From assembly GCA_017435665.1 (NCBI GenBank), contig JAFSEP010000018.1, forward strand, positions 51,949 through 115,948: a stretch of 64,000 nt of DNA, in the 5' to 3' direction. The stretch is from Clostridia bacterium (GTDB taxonomy: Bacteria > Bacillota > Clostridia > Oscillospirales > Acutalibacteraceae). Position numbers and translations under genes: made by a program. Below, in pieces: positions 9,976 through 18,482 of this stretch (the first letter of the stretch is position 1; each line of letters begins with the position of its first letter). The notes beneath the pieces are model-generated. The model ran no database searches and was not told where the DNA came from. It saw only the letters and a list, made by a program, of their open reading frames with translations.

Positions 9976-10662
9976 ATGAAAAGAATACTTGTTGTAGACG
10001 ACGATACCGATATTTCTCTCCTTGTGGCAGACGCTCTTGAGGATGAAGGCTTTGAGGTAACGGTGAAAAACGATTCTCTGCAGGCACTTGAATACATACA
10101 GGAAAACAAAAGCAATATTTCTCTTATTCTTCTTGACATAATGATGCCCAACCTCAGCGGTCTTGACCTTTGCAAAAAAATCAGAGATGAAATTATGTGT
10201 CCCATTATCCTGGTTTCTGCCAAAAGCAAAACAATGGATAAGGTTATCGGTCTTGAAATGGGCGCAGATGACTATATTGCAAAGCCATTCGTTGTTGAAG
10301 AGCTTGTGGCAAGAGTAAAGGCGCATCTCAGACGTGAAAGCAGAACTGATGCATCGGATAACAAGATAATCCGTATCGGTGAAATTGAACTGAGAACAGA
10401 AAGCTTCGAGGTTTTCAAAAACGGTGAGCCGGTACCGTTTTCCACAAGAGAATTCCAGCTTCTTCAGTATCTTATGGAAAACGCAGGCAAGGTGCTTACC
10501 AGAGAACAGATTTTCTCAAGCGTCTGGGATACGGAATACGGTGATATCGGTACGGTTGCGGTAAACATAAAGAGCATACGTGACAAAATCGACAAAAACA
10601 ACGAATACATAAAAACCGTCTGGGGCGTGGGATATAAATTCGTTAAGGTTACAGGTATCTGA
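9976..10662 (+). CDS. OmpR/PhoB-family response regulator
   Basis: 228 residues. The receiver domain (1-120) has the acidic pocket D8-D10, phosphoacceptor D54 in LLLDIMMP, and the conserved lysine in IAKPF. The C-terminal winged helix (about 130-226) has STREFQLLQYL and a recognition helix in TVAVNIKSIRDKI. It should bind DNA after phosphorylation by the histidine kinase that begins 2 nt downstream. No target gene can be named. Confidence 0.93.
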   Translation: MKRILVVDDDTDISLLVADALEDEGFEVTVKNDSLQALEYIQENKSNISLILLDIMMPNLSGLDLCKKIRDEIMCPIILVSAKSKTMDKVIGLEMGADDYIAKPFVVEELVARVKAHLRRESRTDASDNKIIRIGEIELRTESFEVFKNGEPVPFSTREFQLLQYLMENAGKVLTREQIFSSVWDTEYGDIGTVAVNIKSIRDKIDKNNEYIKTVWGVGYKFVKVTGI

Positions 10663-10664
10663 TT

Positions 10665-11951
10665 ATGTTAAAAAGCAAAAGATTCAATATGATTATTGCC
10701 ATCTTCTGCTTCGGCGCAGTTATGCTTCTGAACTATTATTACCTGCACAACGTGGGTCAGGAGATACAGAAATACTCTCAGCGTGATGAAAAAATCCTTC
10801 AGGATTACAGCGCAGAGATTGTCGAAAGACTGAAAAACGCCGAAAGCTCGGAGCTCTGGCAAGGAATTATTGATGAATATGAATATACCGTTGTGGTAAT
10901 CGAAGACAGCAACGGAACAGACATCTTACAGACAACAAACAAGTCTTTCTCTGTCCTCGACACCAAGGTTCAGCAGGTTTTTGCCTATGAGGGCGAAGCC
11001 TACCTGATAAAAATTTCCGCATATTTTCTCAGAGAATACCTTTCGGATTCGGGCTATCTTTTCCGTTTTGTGCTTATGGCACTGCTCATAGGTGCTTTCC
11101 TTCTCCTTCTTTTCGTGCTGGCGGTTTATACAATTATGCTCAGACCTGTGTATAAGCTTTATGACTCTATTGAGAAGTATGAAAAGGGTGAAAAAATAAA
11201 GAGGATGCGGGGACGTACCGAAACAGCTCTGCTTCAGAACAGATTTGTGGATATGCTTGAAACCATAGAAAAGCAACAGCAGGATCAAAGAAGAATTATC
11301 GCTTCAATTTCTCACGATATAAAAACTCCCCTCACATCAATTATGGGCTATGCAGAGCTTTTGAAAAAAGACAGCATTTCTCAGGAAAGAAAGGAACGCT
11401 ATCTCGGGATTATATATGACAAGTCAACCCATATCCGAGATATCATAGACGATTTCGACGAATACCTGAGCTATAATATGGAAAGCAGTCTCAAAAAGCA
11501 AAGAATGCCCGTTGACCTTATGATGGCAAAGCTCACCGAATCCTATGATGACGAGCTTGAGCACCTTGGTGTAAATTTCATTTATAACCATACGGAAAAT
11601 AACCGGATTGTGGACGTTGACATTCAGAAAATGAGACGTGTCTTCGGAAACATTATAAGTAATTCTCTCAAGCACTTCAAATCCGAAAGAAAAATCATTC
11701 AGGTTGTCTGCGAAAATGAGGCAGACGACGTTAAGATCATAGTTTCGGATAACGGAGAGGGTGTTGCACCCGAAAAGCTCCAGGTTGTTTTCGAGCCCCT
11801 TTACACCTCTGACGAGGGCAGAAAGGTTGCAGGTCTCGGTCTTGCTATATGCAAGGAAATCGTTGAGGGCCACGCAGGCACAATCAAAGCCGAAAGATCA
11901 GCTTACGGCGGTCTTTCAATTGTGATAAAGCTTAAAACAATTCACGATTAA
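10665..11951 (+). CDS. Sensor histidine kinase
   Basis: 428 residues. A first membrane helix (about 8-27) is followed by an extracytoplasmic sensor region of about 100 residues (30-130). Then come a second helix (about 131-157), a HAMP-like linker, the HisKA dimer domain with H-box SISHDIKTPLTSIMGYAELL, and a HATPase domain with NIISNSLKHF (N box), VSDNGEGV (G1) and GLGLAICKEIVEGH (G2). Its start is 2 nt after the response regulator stop, so the two form an operon. The signal is unknown. Confidence 0.93.
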   Translation: MLKSKRFNMIIAIFCFGAVMLLNYYYLHNVGQEIQKYSQRDEKILQDYSAEIVERLKNAESSELWQGIIDEYEYTVVVIEDSNGTDILQTTNKSFSVLDTKVQQVFAYEGEAYLIKISAYFLREYLSDSGYLFRFVLMALLIGAFLLLLFVLAVYTIMLRPVYKLYDSIEKYEKGEKIKRMRGRTETALLQNRFVDMLETIEKQQQDQRRIIASISHDIKTPLTSIMGYAELLKKDSISQERKERYLGIIYDKSTHIRDIIDDFDEYLSYNMESSLKKQRMPVDLMMAKLTESYDDELEHLGVNFIYNHTENNRIVDVDIQKMRRVFGNIISNSLKHFKSERKIIQVVCENEADDVKIIVSDNGEGVAPEKLQVVFEPLYTSDEGRKVAGLGLAICKEIVEGHAGTIKAERSAYGGLSIVIKLKTIHD

Positions 11952-11958
11952 TAACGTA

Positions 11959-11986
11959 TTAAACGGGCGGATTTCCGCCCGTTTAA
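11959..11986. terminator. Bidirectional terminator after the two-component operon
   Basis: TTAAACGGGCGG (11959-11970) pairs with CCGCCCGTTTAA (11975-11986). It lies between the convergent histidine kinase (+) and sigF (-). Confidence 0.8.
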
Positions 11987-12005
11987 TCTTGCATTGTGAA
12001 CTGCT

Positions 12006-12704
12006 TCAGTTATCCAGCATCAGCTTCCGCATTTTCAGCAGAAGCTGTTTTTCTTTTCTTGAAACCTGCACCTGAGACATATTCAGCTGTTTTGCAACAT
12101 TTACCTGAGTAAGCCCCTTAAAATATCTCAATTCTATCAGCCTTCTGTCTCCTTCATCAAGTACCGATAAAATCTGTGACAGAGCAATTTTATCAGAGAG
12201 GAGCTCCTCAGGTGGGTCAACGGGTATATCAATCTGACCTTTTCCCGTTTCCTCATCGCAGGTCAGAGAGACTGTGGGCATTGATACGGTTATCAGCTCA
12301 CCTGCTTCGGCTATATCAACTCCTATATACTCGGCAAATTCGCTTATGGTCGGCTCTCTGCCAAGCTTCAATGAAAGGTTCTCCCTTTCTCTGAGTGCCT
12401 TACGTGCCTTCTCCTTCAGGGCACGTCCTATTTTAACAGAGCCTCCGTCACGGAAAATACGCCTGATTTCCCCTAAAATCACAGGTACGGCATAGGTGGA
12501 AAACGCAAAGCCTCTTTCTGCATCAAAGTTATCAGCTGCCTTAATCAGGCCCACACAGCCCGCCTGATACAAATCATCATATTCCACTCCCCGTCCCCTG
12601 AATTTGTTAGCGCAGGCGTGAACAAGCCCCATATTATTTGTTATTAGCTCATCTCTTGAAATGAGAAGTTGCGGCAAAGAAAACTCCCCCTCAGATTTAT
12701 TCAT
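12006..12704 (-). CDS. sigF: RNA polymerase sporulation sigma factor SigF
   Basis: 232 residues of the sigma-70 SigF/SigG/SigB group. Region 2 is seen in FRGRGVEYDDLYQAGCVGLIKAADNF and FAFSTYAVPVILGEIRRIFRD. Region 4 carries LIELRYFKGLTQVNVAKQLNMSQVQVSRKEKQLL. It directs early forespore transcription after asymmetric division. The gene overlaps the end of spoIIAB by 8 nt and follows spoIIAA-spoIIAB in the classical spoIIA order, which separates SigF from the similar SigG. Confidence 0.94.
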   Translation of the reverse strand: MNKSEGEFSLPQLLISRDELITNNMGLVHACANKFRGRGVEYDDLYQAGCVGLIKAADNFDAERGFAFSTYAVPVILGEIRRIFRDGGSVKIGRALKEKARKALRERENLSLKLGREPTISEFAEYIGVDIAEAGELITVSMPTVSLTCDEETGKGQIDIPVDPPEELLSDKIALSQILSVLDEGDRRLIELRYFKGLTQVNVAKQLNMSQVQVSRKEKQLLLKMRKLMLDN

Positions 12705-13131
12705 CTCTGCCTCTGATTTTCTTTTCCAGAGTTACGGTTGTCCCCTTGCCCGGTACGGAGCGCACCCTGACCTTATCCATAAAGCTCTCCATAACGGCAA
12801 ATCCCAGGCCTGCCCTCTCACCGCCCAAAGAGGTATAAAGAGGCTCCATAGCCTTCTTGATATCGGGTATGCCTACACCGCTGTCCCTGATTTTTATTCT
12901 GACAGTCAGGTTATCGTAAATTGAAGCAGATATGTAAATCCTTCCCACGGTTTCGGGGTATGCGTGAACAATACAGTTGGTCACCGCCTCACTTACCGCA
13001 GTTTTAATATCGTTTATTTCTTCTATTGTGGGGTCAAGCTGTGCGGTAAAAGCTGTTACCGCAACTCTTGCAAAGCCCTCATTTACTGACCTGCTTTCCA
13101 TCGTCAGCTTCATTTCGTTTGTGCTTTTCAT
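12697..13131 (-). CDS. spoIIAB: Anti-sigma F factor SpoIIAB (serine kinase)
   Basis: 144 residues of the GHKL ATPase fold: N box VSEAVTNCIVHAYPE, G1 box IRDSGVGIPDIKKAMEP, and the lid motif SLGGERAGLGFAVMESFMD. SpoIIAB binds and holds SigF inactive before septation and phosphorylates SpoIIAA. Start ATG 13131 overlaps the spoIIAA stop by 4 nt (ATGA), so the two are translationally coupled. It is the middle gene of the spoIIA operon. Confidence 0.95.
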   Translation of the reverse strand: MKSTNEMKLTMESRSVNEGFARVAVTAFTAQLDPTIEEINDIKTAVSEAVTNCIVHAYPETVGRIYISASIYDNLTVRIKIRDSGVGIPDIKKAMEPLYTSLGGERAGLGFAVMESFMDKVRVRSVPGKGTTVTLEKKIRGRDE

Positions 13132-13451
13132 ACCGTTACCTCTCTTTCTTCAATTCTTCCCAGCTTTTCAAGACCTGCAAGTCTCATAACCTTGCTTATG
13201 CTTTCGGGGAGGTTTGTCATAACAAGCTCGCCGCCTAAGGCTCTGAGCAGTCTGTATCTGCCCATAACAAGTCCTATTCCCGAGCTATCCATAAAGGTTA
13301 TTCCTCCGAAATCAAGAACCAGCGTACCCGGTCTTGAGGCGAGGATTGCTTCATCAATACCTGCCCTTATTATTGCGGCGCTGTGGTGGTCTATCTCTCC
13401 GTCGAGAAAAACGGTCATTGTGTCTTTTTCATAAAATATCCGTGCTGCCAT
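13128..13451 (-). CDS. spoIIAA: Anti-anti-sigma factor SpoIIAA
   Basis: 107 residues, a STAS-domain protein with the phosphorylatable serine motif FMDSSGIGLVMGRY. When dephosphorylated by SpoIIE it displaces SpoIIAB from SigF. ATG 13451 is chosen because AGGAGG lies about 8 nt upstream and the resulting length fits the family. The longer frame from 13520 would run through the folC terminator hairpin. Its promoter was not located; it must lie inside or just upstream of that hairpin. Confidence 0.92.
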   Translation of the reverse strand: MAARIFYEKDTMTVFLDGEIDHHSAAIIRAGIDEAILASRPGTLVLDFGGITFMDSSGIGLVMGRYRLLRALGGELVMTNLPESISKVMRLAGLEKLGRIEEREVTV

Positions 13452-13470
13452 ATAAGCCCTCCTGTTACAG

Positions 13471-13538
13471 CAAAAATAAAAATCCCCGTATTGCATCAGG
13501 GTTCGGATTACGCTCGTCACCCTAATACAATACGGGAT
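13471..13538 (-). terminator. folC terminator just upstream of spoIIAA
   Basis: On the minus strand a long imperfect stem (ATCCCGTATTGTATTAGGGT with ACCCTGATGCAATACGGGGAT) is followed by TTTTTATTTTT. It closes folC and insulates the spoIIA operon, whose ribosome binding site begins only about 10 nt later. Confidence 0.8.
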
Positions 13539-13565
13539 ATGCTTTGAAAATTATGTCTTAATGTG

Positions 13566-14855
13566 TCAGAGATAAAAATTTTCTTTTATCTCCCCTGCAA
13601 GATAGAATGAACCGAATACAATAAGTGCATCCTCATCGCCGCACCTAGAAAGAGCAAGACTGAATGCATCACAGGGATTTTCACACACGCTCACGCTTTG
13701 GTTATACCTTCCGGCCTCTTTGCTCAGCTCAAAAGTATTCTGTGCCCTTGTTCCCTCCGGACGTGTGATAATGATTTCATCAAAGGGCGGTGCAACCTTT
13801 TCAAGCACCCTGTCCCATTCCTTGTCCTTCATCATACCTATAACAGCTACCTTGCGTTTTTCGGCAAGATTGCTATCAACAAACCGTCTGACTGCGTTTG
13901 CACAGTCAAGGTTGTGGCCACCGTCAATTATAACAACAGGCTTATCCTGCACCCGTTCAAGACGGGCAGGAATATATGCCTTCCCGAAGCCCTTTGCAAT
14001 GCTTTCTGCGGTAAGCCCTTCAAAGGTTAACCTGAGCTTTCTCAGGGCAGTATATGCAGTAAGCATATTTGCTGCCTGATGCTCTCCCGTAAGATAAGAG
14101 GTAAACCTCATTCCGTCAATGCATATTTCGGTTTTATCACAATCGGAAAGGCTTTCTGAAACCTTGTCCGTATCCGCAAAAATCAATTCACTCTGTTTCG
14201 ATTGAGACACTTCTTCAAGAATGTTTATAACTTCTTCTCGCTGCGGATTAAACACGCAACAGCTCTTTTTTCGGGGATAAGATACTACGGGAACCCCCTC
14301 CTTGATGATACCGCATTTTTCTCTTGCTACCTGCTCAACCGTGTCACCCAGAACGCTCTTATGGTCAAGGGAAACGGTTGTTATTACACTTAAAACGGGG
14401 GTAATAATATTAGTGGCATCATATCTTCCGCCCAGACCGCACTCAAGCACAACCGCATCACATCCCTGACGGGCAAAGTAAAGGAAGGCTATGGCTGTGG
14501 TCACATCGAAGGCAGTAGGCTTATGCTCCATTGTGTCTGTAAAGGAGGTAACCTCTGAAGAAATCTGAATAAGGTCAGCCTCGCTTATCATATTTCCGTC
14601 AATACTTATACGCTCACAAAAGCTGACAAGATGCGGGGAAGTATAAAGTCCTGTTTTGTATCCGCTTTCCGTCATGGCAGATGCAATGAGGGTTGACGTG
14701 GAGCCCTTGCCGTTGGTTCCTGCAATATGGATATACCTCAGCTTGTCCTGAACGTTTCCGAAGTGAGCCATTATTTCCCTTATACGCTCAAGTGAGGGAG
14801 AAGCCCCCAAGGATGCGTATGAAAAAATCTTATCAACTGTCTGAGAAAAGGTCAT
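13566..14855 (-). CDS. folC: Folylpolyglutamate synthase / dihydrofolate synthase
   Basis: 429 residues, usual for FolC. It shows the Mur-ligase-type ATP site IHIAGTNGKGSTSTLIASAM (43-62), YTSPHLVSFCERI, LECGLGGRYDATNI, SLDHKSVLGDT and the C-terminal VIIDGGHNLDCANAV. It adds glutamate to dihydropteroate/folates in the cytoplasm. Start ATG 14855 has AGGAAGG upstream. It is a single gene between a secreted-protein gene upstream and spoIIAA downstream, each set off by terminators. Confidence 0.95.
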   Translation of the reverse strand: MTFSQTVDKIFSYASLGASPSLERIREIMAHFGNVQDKLRYIHIAGTNGKGSTSTLIASAMTESGYKTGLYTSPHLVSFCERISIDGNMISEADLIQISSEVTSFTDTMEHKPTAFDVTTAIAFLYFARQGCDAVVLECGLGGRYDATNIITPVLSVITTVSLDHKSVLGDTVEQVAREKCGIIKEGVPVVSYPRKKSCCVFNPQREEVINILEEVSQSKQSELIFADTDKVSESLSDCDKTEICIDGMRFTSYLTGEHQAANMLTAYTALRKLRLTFEGLTAESIAKGFGKAYIPARLERVQDKPVVIIDGGHNLDCANAVRRFVDSNLAEKRKVAVIGMMKDKEWDRVLEKVAPPFDEIIITRPEGTRAQNTFELSKEAGRYNQSVSVCENPCDAFSLALSRCGDEDALIVFGSFYLAGEIKENFYL

Positions 14856-14871
14856 AAGATCACCTTCCTGT

Positions 14872-14907
14872 AAAAAGACGGCTATCTTTAAAAGGCGATA
14901 GCCGTCT
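14872..14907 (-). terminator. Terminator of the secreted-protein gene at 14922-16121
   Basis: AGACGGCTATC (14876-14886) pairs with GATAGCCGTCT (14897-14907). On the minus strand the stem is followed by a T5 run. Confidence 0.85.
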
Positions 14908-14921
14908 GTATGTTTTGCTTT

Positions 14922-16121
14922 TTACCATTCAACGCAAACGGTAAGTCCGTCTGTGGTGTAGCTTACGTCATTTTTATAATGGTTGTCTATTGACTGACAG
15001 AAAGCATTGAGCATATCCTCGTCAGGCATAACGATTGAAAATTTCAATGTAAGGCTTTCCGGAATATACATTCTGTGACTGAGATTAAAACCGCATACCC
15101 ACCAATGCTTCTGCATAGGTCTGTTTACAAGCAGCTCATCGCCGTGATAAAGTCTCATTTCCATATCAAGCATCTGCTCATCATTTGCACACTCATAGAA
15201 TGAGCCGAATTTCTCAGGTGTTCTGCAATAGAGACCTACCTCAGCGCCGTTTGCTACCGTGTAATTGCCCTTCCATATCTGAATCATCCACTCCATACCG
15301 TCATAATCGAATTTGAAGCGGCGTGTTCTGTAATTGAAGAAAACGGGCATCGAACTTGCTGCTGCATCATAAAGAAGGCAGAAGCCGAATTCTCTCATCC
15401 AGCTGTGAACGGTTGTGTAAAGCACCATATCTGCAAGGTTATAGTTATAGCCTGTGCCTATCATACCGTCGTCACCTCTGTTTGTGCATTCTCCCGTTTC
15501 GGTATTGATGAAAATACCGGGAGCAAACACCTCCTGACCTCCGTCCTTGAAGGTGAAGCGGATAAGCACTTCATATACAACCGGGTCTGAGGTCTGCTCG
15601 GAATAGACCTCGCAAAGCTCAATAATGCTCAGATAAAGACCGAGGAAGTGGTGAATCCAGCCCATAAGCGCATCGCCCTGAGCATTATACTCATCACGCT
15701 TCTTATACATCTGAGCCCTGAAGGCTTCCGTATCCATTTCAAAGGTTTCGTTCACAAGCCTTGCGGGAACAGTTATATCGGGGAGGTTTGTGAGAATCAT
15801 ATCCATATCCAGTCCGCTGTTTTCACAGACATATGCGCTTATATCCGACAAGAAGCCGTCCATGGTAAGATTAAAGGTCTGTGTCTCCTTACCTGTAATA
15901 AGTGAAATAATCTTGTTTAACACTCTTACAACCTTTGCAAATTGCTGTGTTGTGTAAACAGGATAGCCCTCGTCATAAAGATGCTGTGCATAATCAGCAA
16001 TGCCCGTAATAGTGCGTCCGGTATTGCTTTCACGTGCCGGCAGCGCCGTTGCAGGCATCCAGAGCGTAAGGCTCATCACAAGAGCCATAACCAACGATAA
16101 TACTTTCTTAAAACTCTTCAT
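14922..16121 (-). CDS. Secreted hypothetical protein
   Basis: 399 residues with a clear signal peptide (KKVLSLVMALVMSLTLWMPATA). The mature part is rich in aromatic and acidic residues and contains only a few cysteines. No motif is recognised. The text around YEVLIRFTFKDGGQEVFAPGIFINTETGE and FNYRTRRFKFDYDGMEW suggests a beta-rich extracellular domain. RBS AGAGG precedes ATG 16121. It is monocistronic with its own terminator and I do not assign a function. Confidence 0.75.
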   Translation of the reverse strand: MKSFKKVLSLVMALVMSLTLWMPATALPARESNTGRTITGIADYAQHLYDEGYPVYTTQQFAKVVRVLNKIISLITGKETQTFNLTMDGFLSDISAYVCENSGLDMDMILTNLPDITVPARLVNETFEMDTEAFRAQMYKKRDEYNAQGDALMGWIHHFLGLYLSIIELCEVYSEQTSDPVVYEVLIRFTFKDGGQEVFAPGIFINTETGECTNRGDDGMIGTGYNYNLADMVLYTTVHSWMREFGFCLLYDAAASSMPVFFNYRTRRFKFDYDGMEWMIQIWKGNYTVANGAEVGLYCRTPEKFGSFYECANDEQMLDMEMRLYHGDELLVNRPMQKHWWVCGFNLSHRMYIPESLTLKFSIVMPDEDMLNAFCQSIDNHYKNDVSYTTDGLTVCVEW

Positions 16122-16276
16122 TTCACATACCTCTTTGTTTAGGAAAGCACGTCTTTCCGATGCTGTTTAACCAAATTATGATAGCATATTTTTTCTATGA
16201 TTTCAATTTTTATTAAAATTTTTAATCGTTTCGTGAAATTCTTTGCATATAATTCTCCGTTTCAAAAGAATGATTG

Positions 16277-16305
16277 TTGATTTTTTCTGTCTTTTATTAT
16301 ATTAT
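16277..16305 (+). promoter_or_regulatory. Promoter of the GPH-like transporter
   Basis: TTGATT (16277-16282), 17 nt, TATTAT (16300-16305), about 30 nt before the start at 16337. Confidence 0.55.
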
Positions 16306-16336
16306 TAAGGCAGTAAAAATTTATGGAGGAAATATA

Positions 16337-18343
16337 ATGAAGCTTGTAAGCAAAGTAAAAGGTATGGTATCCGATGTAAAACAGCATTGGACTACACCGA
16401 AGCCGGGACGTCTTGTTCCCTATAAAGAGGTTGCCGCCTACGGTTTCGGCGGTATGGGCATTTATTGGGCAACGATACTTTCATCCCAGATCGGCCTGAG
16501 CGCAAATAACTTTCTGGTGGGTCACGCAATCAACCTGAAGCCGGTTGATTTGCAGATAATGCTGAATATTGCGAACCTTATCGGATTTGCCATAACATTT
16601 GTGCGTTCATACTTCTATGATAACATTAACTCGAAAGACGGCAAGATACGACCGTTCCTCAAATGGAGCCTTGTCCCCCTTGCAGTTTTGTCAACAGCAT
16701 TCGTCTGGATGCCTTATGAGCGAATGGAATATTATCAGAAGGTTATAGTTGTAGAAATCTTCTATCTTGCCATTTCCTTCTTTTCACCATATGTTACTGA
16801 GGGCTTCTATATGCTGGCACAGGTTATGTCCTCGGACTCAAATGAGAGAACGGACGTTATGTCCATAGGTCAGCTTCTTATGTCCTTTGCCCCCACCTTG
16901 TCAAACCTGTTTGTACCCTATCTTGCAATGCTTACAGGCGGTATGACAGACCTTCGTACATACAGAATAATCTATCCTATTATAAGTATTGTCGGACTTC
17001 CGCTGGCGTTTCTTACCTATTCGGGCACAAGGGAAAGAATTATCAAGCCCAAGGATGAGCCCTTCTCCGTCACCTTCAAGGATGCAATAGTAACAATCTC
17101 AAAAAATAAGTATTACTGGATAATCAATATTGCAGGCTGGATAGGCTTCCTTGAAAGTGCATCAGGTGTTATACTTACATGGACCTTTGTTTACGGTATG
17201 CCCGAGAAGCAGCAACATATGGGCCTTGCTACAACAATCATCAGTAACGGCGCTCTGTGGGCAATGCTTTCTGCCCCTTTTATTATCAGGAAGCTGGGCA
17301 AGCGTAACCTTCTTATCGGCTGCAATATTGCAAATGTTATTCTGCTTTCTCTGCTTTATCCGTTCTATAAGAATATGATTGCGGTTATCGTTATCAGCTA
17401 CATAAATAACTTCTTCTCTGTTTTCTATAACATTTATTTCTACGGTCTCAATGCTGATATGAAGGACTATCATCAGTATAAATTCCGTGAACGTGTTGAC
17501 GGTATGTTTGCTGTGGTAGGCACAATCGGCACGGTTCTCGGCTTCGGAACGGGTATGGTTATACCTGTCCTTTATCAGAGAATGGGACTCAAAGATGATT
17601 ATAGTGTTCTCTATGATGCAACAATCAGAGAAAATCTTTTCGAGGTACTTATCATAGCTTCTATCGTAGGTGCAATTCTCAATGTTATCCCCTATTTCTT
17701 CTATGATATGACCGAACAGAAGCACGCAGGAATTGTAAAGGTACTGAAGCTCAGAGCTATGTTCGGTGACTACGCCGCAGGTAATGCCGACCCGGAACAG
17801 CTTCGGGAAGGTATAGAAATAATCGAATCAGTGGGAACCTATACAGGCAAGGAAGCTGTTATCAACGATTATATACGTGAAGAGCTTGACCAATACAGCA
17901 GCCCTGTTTTCCTGGCAACCCTTTCTGATGCAAGAGAGCTCGTTGCTGCAGGAATCGGCAGTCTCAGGTACTATAACGAAGATGCATACAAAGAAATAAA
18001 ATCAAGAGTTTGCACCACAAAGGAAGAAAAGGAAATCCGTAAGAACGCTCTTGAGAGAGCAAAGGCACTCAGAAAGTCTGCAACGCTTTTCAATAAACAC
18101 TATCCCGACGGCATTGTTACACCCGATGCAAGGCTAAAGGATGAGCTTCACAGCCGTGAGGCAAAGGGTATGAAGGAAACTATCAGGCTGAAAAAGGAAA
18201 TCAGTCAGTTTAAGAAAACCGAAAGTATTTATAACAACACAATCAAACCCTTTGTTCAGGCTGAAAGGCTTATAAAGGAATATGAAGGCTTCAGCAATCT
18301 CGACCTTATCCGTCAGAGCGTGAATGAGGCTTCGGAAGTATAA
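16337..18343 (+). CDS. GPH/MFS-like sugar or organic solute transporter with long C-terminal extension
   Basis: 668 residues. Residues about 25-470 hold about 12 membrane segments in the MFS fold. The first one (YKEVAAYGFGGMGIYWATIL) and the DNINSKDGKIRPFLKW loop resemble the glycoside-pentoside-hexuronide:cation symporter family (MelB-like DxxxxRxGKxRP loop). After the last helix, about 190 residues form a soluble, charged, largely helical cytoplasmic tail, which ordinary GPH members lack. ATG 16337 has GGAGG 8 nt upstream; a longer frame from 16274 starts inside the promoter. The substrate is unknown. Confidence 0.75.
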   Translation: MKLVSKVKGMVSDVKQHWTTPKPGRLVPYKEVAAYGFGGMGIYWATILSSQIGLSANNFLVGHAINLKPVDLQIMLNIANLIGFAITFVRSYFYDNINSKDGKIRPFLKWSLVPLAVLSTAFVWMPYERMEYYQKVIVVEIFYLAISFFSPYVTEGFYMLAQVMSSDSNERTDVMSIGQLLMSFAPTLSNLFVPYLAMLTGGMTDLRTYRIIYPIISIVGLPLAFLTYSGTRERIIKPKDEPFSVTFKDAIVTISKNKYYWIINIAGWIGFLESASGVILTWTFVYGMPEKQQHMGLATTIISNGALWAMLSAPFIIRKLGKRNLLIGCNIANVILLSLLYPFYKNMIAVIVISYINNFFSVFYNIYFYGLNADMKDYHQYKFRERVDGMFAVVGTIGTVLGFGTGMVIPVLYQRMGLKDDYSVLYDATIRENLFEVLIIASIVGAILNVIPYFFYDMTEQKHAGIVKVLKLRAMFGDYAAGNADPEQLREGIEIIESVGTYTGKEAVINDYIREELDQYSSPVFLATLSDARELVAAGIGSLRYYNEDAYKEIKSRVCTTKEEKEIRKNALERAKALRKSATLFNKHYPDGIVTPDARLKDELHSREAKGMKETIRLKKEISQFKKTESIYNNTIKPFVQAERLIKEYEGFSNLDLIRQSVNEASEV

Positions 18344-18360
18344 ATCAAACTAAACAAAAG

Positions 18361-18396
18361 AACAGAGTTGAAATCCGATTTCAACTCTGTTTTTAT
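18361..18396 (+). terminator. Terminator after the transporter
   Basis: AACAGAGTTGAAAT / ATTTCAACTCTGTT, a 14 bp stem with a CCG loop followed by TTTATT, 18 nt after the stop. Confidence 0.88.
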
Positions 18397-18482
18397 TATC
18401 GGCTCTGTATAAAAAAATGTCAGAGGGATGCATTGATAAACAATATAACAGCAGTGCAACCCTACAATTTTCCGTTTTCTGT

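Noticed and set aside
12006-12704. SigG or SigB instead of SigF
   Set aside because: The protein alone is close to both, but gene order spoIIAA-spoIIAB-sigma with overlaps fits SigF.
13452-13520. Longer N-terminus for spoIIAA
   Set aside because: The extension would be translated from inside the folC terminator. ATG 13451 has a strong ribosome binding site and gives the family length.
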